DNA of 64,000 bases from Tribonema minus. Taxonomy: Eukaryota; Sar; Xanthophyceae; Tribonematales; Tribonemataceae. Below, piece after piece: positions 37,601-46,600 of the stretch. The position numbers and the translations under genes are program-made. Numbering within the stretch: the first letter of the stretch is position 1; the number at the start of each line of letters is the position of its first letter. The notes beneath the pieces were generated by a model. The model saw only the letters and a list, made by a program, of their open reading frames with translations, was not told where the DNA came from and made no database searches. The DNA lies in the NCBI GenBank assembly GCA_017506865.1, contig JAFCMP010000423.1:186001-250000 (forward strand), in the 5' to 3' direction.

Positions 37601-40600
37601 CCAAACTGCCTGACCCCAGGTATGGAGCGCTGCTGCTGAAGTTGAACTTTGATAACCTTGACTTTAGCTTCAAGTCAAGAAGTTTCTCATGGGCGCCAGG
37701 CTGCACCTGTGTACTCGTTGAAGTTGTGTTCACAATAGCTTCATAATGCATGCATGTCACTGCTCCTGCACCTGCTTACCATAACCTTTGACGTTCCCTT
37801 GTGGCCTTTCGCGCGCAGGCCCCTCATCCACGTGTGCGACCGCTACGACTTCATTGAGGAGATGACGGGCTACCTGTTCAAGAACAACCAGCAGAAGTAC
37901 ATCGAGGTGTACGTGCAGAAGGTACGCATACAACTTCAACACTTAGAAAACTTGAACTTCATGCTTATGTGGCGGATTTACTCTGGCGTGTTGCCCTTGC
38001 CTGCCAACTCTCGCTTGTTGATCGAATGTGCAGCAGATGCGCACAACCTCAATACGTTGTGACTTGAAGTCCATGCTCAGTGACATTGCTCGCCCTGTGG
38101 ACTTTACATATGTATGGCACTAGTATCCCGCATCACCTCGGGGAAGGTTGCAGATTTGCTTGTATTTGTGCACGGTGCATGACACCAGCAGCTCGCCTGG
38201 GTGATCAGTTCATGCACAAACTCAAACTCGCTGACTGTGCATACAGTGGAACATGCACATGGCATGCTCATGTGCAAGCCACAGTAGCATCACCGGGTAG
38301 CATGAGCTGACACGTGCTTTGTACCGTCACAAGCGCAGATGCTGACCGCACACTCATCAACATGTTGAGCGCTGCCACAGGTGAGCCCCCAGAAGACCCC
38401 CATGGTCATTGGCAAGCTTCTGGACCTGGACTGCAGCGAGGACTTCATCAGGGGCCTCCTCAACAGCGTCGGGCACGCGTGCCCTGTGGAGGAGCTGGTG
38501 GAGCAGGTGGAGCGCCGCAACAGGCTCAGGCTCCTGCAACCGTGAGTAATACTCCCAACAGTCTTGTGGCAATAAATCACCAAGCAGCATCAGGTATGCC
38601 TAATAACATGCTGGCGGCCTAAGAAAATGTCTCGTGCAGCCTCGTCTGTGGCGCATGGGGAACGAACCCCTCGTGACAATTCGGCTTTGTGTTGCAGCAG
38701 CGGGTCGAGCGCTGCAACAGGCTCAGGCTTTTGCGACTGTAGAAATAATAGACTTGTGGCATAAAGTATCAATGATGTGCAGCGTCAGGTGTGCCGCAAT
38801 AAGTTCCAGGGACTTCAACTGCACTGCTAATGTACATGACAAGGACTGGAACGGCGCCACTAGTGATTTGAAGTTATGCGATATCTCCACTAGAAGAACC
38901 ATTGCAGGTGCTTGAGATGCACGTGACCGCAAGTAGACGGAGACAGCTCCAACAGTGCTCTGAAGTAGTAAACACTGCACATTGTATATATACTTGAAGG
39001 TGATGCTGAAAACTTCCAAGTTTGTCATTTACGATTTGGTCGCAGGTGGCTTGAGGCGTACGTGGCGTTGGGCAACACGGCTCACGGTGTTGACAACATT
39101 GAAGCAGTGCATACTTGAAGTGACTCTGAAGTTTCTTCAAGTTTGAACTAGCGCATTGAAGTGGCTCTGAAGCTTCGTCAAGTTCATCATTTGTGGATTG
39201 GTTGCACCTGGCTCGAGGCGCGCGTGGCCTTGGGCAACACAGTTCACAATGTTGTACTAGCACATACTTCAAGTGACAAATTCAAACTTTTCATTTGCGT
39301 TGTGGTTGCAGGTGGCTCGAGGCGCGCGTGGCCACGTGCAACACACTTCACAATGTTGAAAAAGCTCATACGTCAAGCAAGTGATGCTGACAATTCCAAA
39401 TGCATCATTTGTGGTTAAATTGCAGGTGGCTGGAGGCGCGTGTGGCCACGGGCAACACAGAGACGGCCACCCACAACGCCATTGGCAAGATCTACGTCAC
39501 CCTCAACAAGGACCCCAAGAACTTTCTGCTGCAGAACCAGTTCTACGACCCGCGCGTGCTGGGCAAGTACTGCGAGAAGCTCGACCCCAGGTACAACTTC
39601 AAACTGTAACTTCAACTGTGACTTGTCTGTGCAGTGAGATTGTTGCCGTTTGCACGAGGTGCAGGACTTCCAGGAACAAGGAACTGCCTCAGTCAGTACA
39701 CATGGTTGTCTGTATAGTTGGTTCTCCCGCAATTGCTTGATGGTGGTCGCCTTGGCAGAGGTCCAAGGCAGTGGTGCGAGGCATCATTAAGACCTTTTGT
39801 CGCTGCCTTGGCATGTTTAAACTTGTTTTCTTTCAGGGGTCGGGGTCAGCAATGATGCTAGTTATTCTTGCTCCATGTATCATCGCCGCTGCTCTCACTG
39901 TGCGTAGCCTGGCATAAGTGCCTACAAGCGCGCCAAAGGCGAGTGCGATGACGGCATATCATATCAGGCTTAGGATCACCATAGATGTAAGATCGCCATA
40001 GATCTTGGATGCAGACTAGCGTTTGGGCCAGCAACGATGCCATGTAATGTTAATCTCTTGATGCTTGTTTCGCCGGTGATGTGATCGCTGCGTGCAGCCT
40101 GGCATTCCTTGCCTACAAGCGCGCCAATGGCGAGTGCAACAACGAGTGCGAAAAATGCCCATGTTAGTGGTGGTGTTCAGAAGGATAAGCCTGGCTTAAA
40201 AGCTAAGGTCAGCAATGATGCTGATCTTACTTTCTTGCCATGTGTGTTGCCGCCGCTGCTCTCACCGTGTGCAGTCTGGCGTTCCTTGCCTACAAGCGCG
40301 CCAACGGCGAGTGCGACGATGACATCATCCGAGTCACCAGCGAGAACGGGCTCTACAAGGACCAGGCCAGGTATGTAACGCACCATCCCATTCTGTGCCT
40401 TACCCTGTCAGCACATATTGCCGATGACTTATCACATGTACGCTGACTTGAGGTTGCAGTGCTCAAATGAAATAATGCATGGTGATTGTTGATTTGTTGT
40501 CATGGAATGAGCAGATGCGGTGACATCAGTCACCTTGCTGAGCAATGCTGACGATATGGAGCATCGTCAAGGACTGGACTTGCTGTGACAAGGGTTTGAA

Positions 40601-43600
40601 TGTTGCAATGTTGATGCTCGATGCACGCCGTTTAACCAGTTCAACACGCTATTGACGTGTGCAGTGTCATGATACAGCTGTGTAAACAGCGGTGTAAACT
40701 GTATTCAAAATGACACACACGCTTATGTTCACCTTGCGCTATTCACCCGTGTGCTGACATATACCGGATCTACTCTGGGCTGCTACGTATATTTGTTGTG
40801 CACTGAGATTCTCTGTATCCGGCATTTGTCTAGGTACTGTCACACTTGCAGCAGTTAGCAGCGGTTTTACTGTGCCTGGTAGGTAGGTACTGGTACGCTG
40901 CGACTTGCATCTGTGTGCACTTCAACTTCACTATCACATTTTCTCATCTATGCTTGCACTTCAACTTCAACTCAGGTACCTGGTGGAGCGCCAGGACCTG
41001 GACCTTTGGGCTCGCGTGCTCACTCCGCCAGACATGGACAACACCAAGAAGGAGCCTGCCTCCAGGAGGGCCCTCATCGACCAGGTGCGTCAACTTCGAC
41101 AATTTGTACATACATACCCCTGAGCATTCCTTTTGAGCTGATGGACCAGGTGCGTCAACTTCTAAATTTGAAGTATGTGCATACTTACCCATCACCATTC
41201 GCATGTCGTTTAAGCTCATGGTCCTCATCGACACTGTGCGTCAACTTCAACACTTGAAGTATATACATGCATACCCATAAGCGTTTGCATGTTCTTTGAG
41301 CTCATGTCGTGTGGCGGTTACACTGCGCGCGCATGTTGGCACACGGCCTGCATGCTCGCAGCGCCATTGCGTATATATATATATATATATATATACTTCG
41401 GGCACCGCGTGAGGGTTGTGGTGAACGCATGCTCTGCGGTTTGCAGTAGCGTTTTGCTATACCTCAGGCCCTGGGGGAAGCCGATGAATGAATGCCTAGT
41501 CGCACGCAATACACCAGGCCGTTTCATACTTTAAATCTTCTTCAGGTTGTTCACTGCATTTGGTGACATACACCCTGCACTCCAAGGTGTGTTTTCACCA
41601 TCCACTTTCATCTCCTTCATCGCATGTTTGTCTCTCTGCTGCTGCTCTTGGCAGGTGGTGCAAACGGCGCTGCCAGAGACCAAGGTCGCAGATGAAGTCT
41701 CGACCACCGTCAAGGCCTTCATGAACGCTGACCTCCCCTCGGAGCTGATTGAGCTGCTGGAGAGGATCGTGCTGCAGGGCAGCGACTTCAGCGAGAACAA
41801 GAACCTCCAGAACCTGCTCATACTCACCGCCATTAAGGTCAGCGGCACATATGTTGCACTTGTGTGTAAATGTGTACTTCAAAGTACATATATTGAGCAC
41901 CTGCACTTGCATGTTGCTGCTACGGACCGCATTGTAGTCTAGGTATATATAGGGCCGACGTCTTTTGCGCAATTTCGTAGATAAAATGCCGTAGGTAATG
42001 TGTCTTGACGTCCGTCATCAATTGAGATCAGAGGTGATGGCGTTGCATGGCACCACTGCCACACACCCTAACGTTGGGCACGGGGCGGGGGTTGTGTGCA
42101 TGGGTGTGGCATAGTGGCTCACCCAGTTGGCATTGTGGTCCACCCAGTGGTCTCTGTTAGTAGGCCATTTCCTGCGTCCACTTCTCCCACCACTGATGTG
42201 CTCCTACTATAATGGTGCGTTGTCGACAACAACGCCCAGTACCGATCACACAGCAGTAGCCTCAATATGACCTTGCCGACGAAAATTCTATATCGACTTC
42301 AACTCTACAGGCTGACAAGAGCCTCGTGATGGACTACATCAACCGCTTTGACACCTTTGCTTGTGTTTTTCTTTATTAAGTCCTTTCCTGCTTGCAGTTC
42401 TCCCACTACTGACGTGCGCTTCACTGCTTATCACAAAACCACACAGCAATACACTCAACATACATTGCTATCAACTTCACCTGTGCAGGCTGACAAGAGT
42501 GTGATAGACTACATCAACCGCCTTGACAACTTTGCTTGTGTGTCCCTTATTAAGTCATTTCCCGCTTCCGGTTCTCCCGTGTGCTTCACTGCTCATCACA
42601 GACCGCAAAGCAAATGCCATACTATGACCTTGCTAACGAAAGTCTATCTAAACTTTAAATGTGCAGGCCGACAAGAGCCGCGTGATGGACTACATCAACC
42701 GCCTGGACAACTTTGACGGTCCCGAGATTGCAAAGATTGCTGCGAGTGAGCTGTACGAGCTGTACGAGGAAGCTCTGATCATCTACATCAAGTTTGGCAA
42801 GAAGGCGCCCGCTGGACCTGAGAGGACAGCGCTCAACGTGTCCGCTGTTGAAGTTCTGGTGGACCACATCAAGGTGAGCTTTTTTGTTGATGTTGGCGCA
42901 GTGGAACACGGCGCTTGACATGACAACGCTCTGTTTAGTGTTGTTGAAGTTATACACACGAGGACAGCACATGTCCGCTGCTTGAAGTTCTGGTTGACCA
43001 CATCAAGGTGAGCTTTGGTTGAATCAACTATGACATGGCTGTGCGTAAACACTGTGGAATCAAACATCAAGCGGAAGTCTTCCTTCTGTTGAGAGTTGTT
43101 ACGCAGGCCTCGGGCCGCGCCAAGGACTTGCAAAATGCGCATTACTTGAAATGTCAACAAGAGGTATCTTTCTCCTACTGAGCATTGTTGCACAGGCCCT
43201 GGGCTGTGCCTAGCACTGACTTGCGGTGCGAATTGAACATCAAGTTGAAGTATCTACATCTTGTTGAGCGTTGTTGCAGGCGCTGGACCGCGCCAAGGAC
43301 TTTGCGGAGCGTGTGCAGGAGCCTGCCGTGTGGAGCAAGCTGGCCAAGGCGCAGCTTGACGAGGATCTGGTGGTGGAGGCCATTGACTCATACATCAAGG
43401 CGCACGACCCAAGGTATGTATGTATGCATGTCTTGTGCTGGTAGGCATACTGAGAGGCCATTGACTCCTACATCAAGGCACTCGACCCAAGGTAACTGCT
43501 ACTTCCAGTCGACTTATGCATAAAGATGTTGCGTGTACATGACTGTCAGTCGCACCAACCGTACAAGGCTCACGTCACGGTGAGTGAGTACACACAGGCC

Positions 43601-46600
43601 TGTTTGTAACTGCATTACGAGGTTCGGGTGGTGGAGGCCATCGACTCATACATCAAACGCCGCCTTCACACTTGCCGTTGTGCTTTTACGCGCTGCTTTA
43701 CGTGTGCAAAAAAGCCTTCCATATCCTAGACAACAACAGCACGCGCCCGCTCTTCTCTGCCGCAGCTACTACATGGAGGTCATTGAGTGCGCGGAGCGCG
43801 AGGACAAGTTTGAGGCCCTGGTGCTCTTCCTGCGCATGGCGCGCGGCGAAGTCAAGGAGGCCGTCATTGAGAACGAGCTCATCTACGCCTACGCCAAGAC
43901 CAATGCGCTCGCGGACCTGGAGGAGTTCATTGCGGCGCCCAACATGGCCAACATTGAGGGCAGCGGCCAGAAGTGCTTTGACGAGGTCAGTGCTCAGCGC
44001 AGAGAGCATGCATTTGTTAGGGTTACATGCAGTTATTAGGGTTTGACTTTGACGAGGTCAGTGCTCAGTGCAGCATGCATCATTAGTAAGGCGATGTTCA
44101 CTTTTTAGGGTTAGGCTTTGACGAGGTCAGTGCTCTATGCAGAAGCGATTATTAGGTTGGGGCTACCCCTAGTCCACCTGCTTGCGTGGCATCTGCCTGA
44201 GCACTGCCGAGCACGCTCACTCGCCTGTCAACGCTCGCTTCGTCTGCATCTGCAGGGTCTGTGCGAGGCGGCATGCATCCTATGTCATGTATATATGTAT
44301 GAAGCATGGTACCGTATGCTTACGTGCTGATTGTCCGCATCTTGGCATTCGTTGCGTCTGCGTGCACAGGGCCTGTATGAGGCTGCGCGCATTCTGTTCA
44401 ATGTCAAACGGGCATGTATCTATGTGAATTGACGTGCTGAGTCAATCAATGCTGAACCATTTGCTGACTCTCTGTCCACTCCTTTGCACTCATTATGTCT
44501 GCGTGTGTGCAGGGCCTGTACGAGGCTGCGCGCATTCTGTTCAAGAACATCAACAACAACGCCAAGCTGGCGCTGTGCTACGTGCACCTGGGACAGTACC
44601 GCGAGGCAGTGGAGGCTGCCACCAAGGCCAACGCCGTCAACACCTGGAAGCAGGTATGTGTATGTTATACTTGTACATCCAGCCTGTAGTATGTGGAGGC
44701 GGCCACCAAGGCCAACGCCGCGAACACCTGGAAGCAGGTATGTATTGTCAACATGAAACTCGTACACACGGTATGTAGCATATGATACCCTGGAGCCACA
44801 CACAAGGTCGTGGATGCTGCCACCATGGCCAATGCTGTCAATACCTGGAAGCAGGCATGTGATGTTTATACATACAGTATGTAGCATGTATATGTATACG
44901 TGGAGGCGGCCACCACGGCCAACGCCGTCAACACCTGGAAGCAGGTATGTACTCTCGAAATGCAACTCATACATACATGCGGTATGTAGCATGTACATTA
45001 TGTGGAGGCTGCCATCAAGGCCAATGCCGTCAACACCTGTAAGCAGGCATGTATCATGTGCTGTGCATACATACCATTTGTGGCATATGAAGGCAGGAAC
45101 TCCTTGGGACCATACCGCAAGGTGGTGGAGTCTGCTGCCAAGGCCGATGCTGTCAACATACCTTCAACAACATACAAATGGACGTTGTTGTAGACTATGT
45201 GATGATCAAGGTGTGTATGTTGCCACACTGTGAGGCCTCTTGTGTGCGTAGCCCTGCTTGACACCACAATGGGGCACACAGGACCCGCCTGCTTTCACTA
45301 CTGTGTACTCATCAACTGTCACGCTGCCACCATGCGATGCTACTGTGATAGGTGTGCTACGCGTGCGTGCGCGCTGGGGAGTTCAGGCTGGCCGGCATCT
45401 GCGGTCTGCAGATCCTCAAGCACCCCGACCACCTGGAGGAGCTCACCCTGCACTACGAGCGCGCAGGTATGTGGCCTTCTGTAGTAGGGTTGAAGTTATG
45501 GGTAGAATTTCAGTTCGGAGTCTGTCAGGGTTGAAGTAGTATTCAAACTTGAAGATATGAGTTTGCAGCAGACTGTAGCGTTGTATACATACCTGCCACC
45601 ATCTGGAGAACCTCTGGGAGCTTGCGCTGCTCCGCAAGAGCGAAGATCTTAATTGGTGCTAGGTGAAGCTGCTGAACTTTAGTCCAGTATTTTTTTCCGA
45701 TGGGGAGCACCAAATGGACCTGCCGCGGCCAAGTGCAATACAATGTCGAGTAAACAATGGTGTCTCTGTCAACAATCATGTAGCTGCTTGACAGCAACAG
45801 ACTGCGATAAGTGCAAGTGCCATTAGAATTTTTCCATTGTGACCCTTCAAGAGCTGCCGCGGCCAACCAAGAGGGGCCTGGAAACCTGCATCACGAGCGC
45901 CATTGGGCATCCCACGCTCACAGACTTGCCACACCAGCTAATGAATTCTGCACACACTGATGCCCAATTGGTGTTCAGGGCACCCCACCGAGCTGCTGCA
46001 GCTGATGGAGCAGGGTCTGGGCCTGGAGGAAGCCCACAGTGGCATCTTCACGGAGCTGGCCGTGCTGTACTCCAAGTACAGCCCTGACAAGCTGATGGCA
46101 CACATCAAGCTCTTCTGGAACAGGATGAACACCAGCAAGGTGCGCATTGGGGTTAGGGCGACGGTTAAAATTAGGTTTAGGTTTGAAGTTAGGTGTAGGG
46201 CGAGGTGCACGTCAATGGGTCAAACACTCACTTGTTGACACAAGGAAAGCGTTGGGAACAGGCTCAGAGGCATACGCTGCGGTACATGGCAAGTGTGCGG
46301 TGCGTCTCATATTGAATTTGAGGTGTTCTGAGCTGACACTGCGATACATGACAAGTGTGCGGTGCGTCTCATATTGAATTTGAGGTGTTCTGAGCTGACA
46401 CTGCGATACATGACAAGTGTGTTGTGTGTGGTGCGTCTCGGGTTGAACTTTGAAGCGTGCTGCGTGACCTATGCTGAGCAAACACTGCGCAGGCGTGTAT
46501 GTTCATGCGAATGCATTCAGACCCGCTTCTTTAATGCTTCATTGCAGCACATGTTTTGCCCCGCAGTACATCCACTTGTGTGCGTGCGGGTAGTTCCTGC

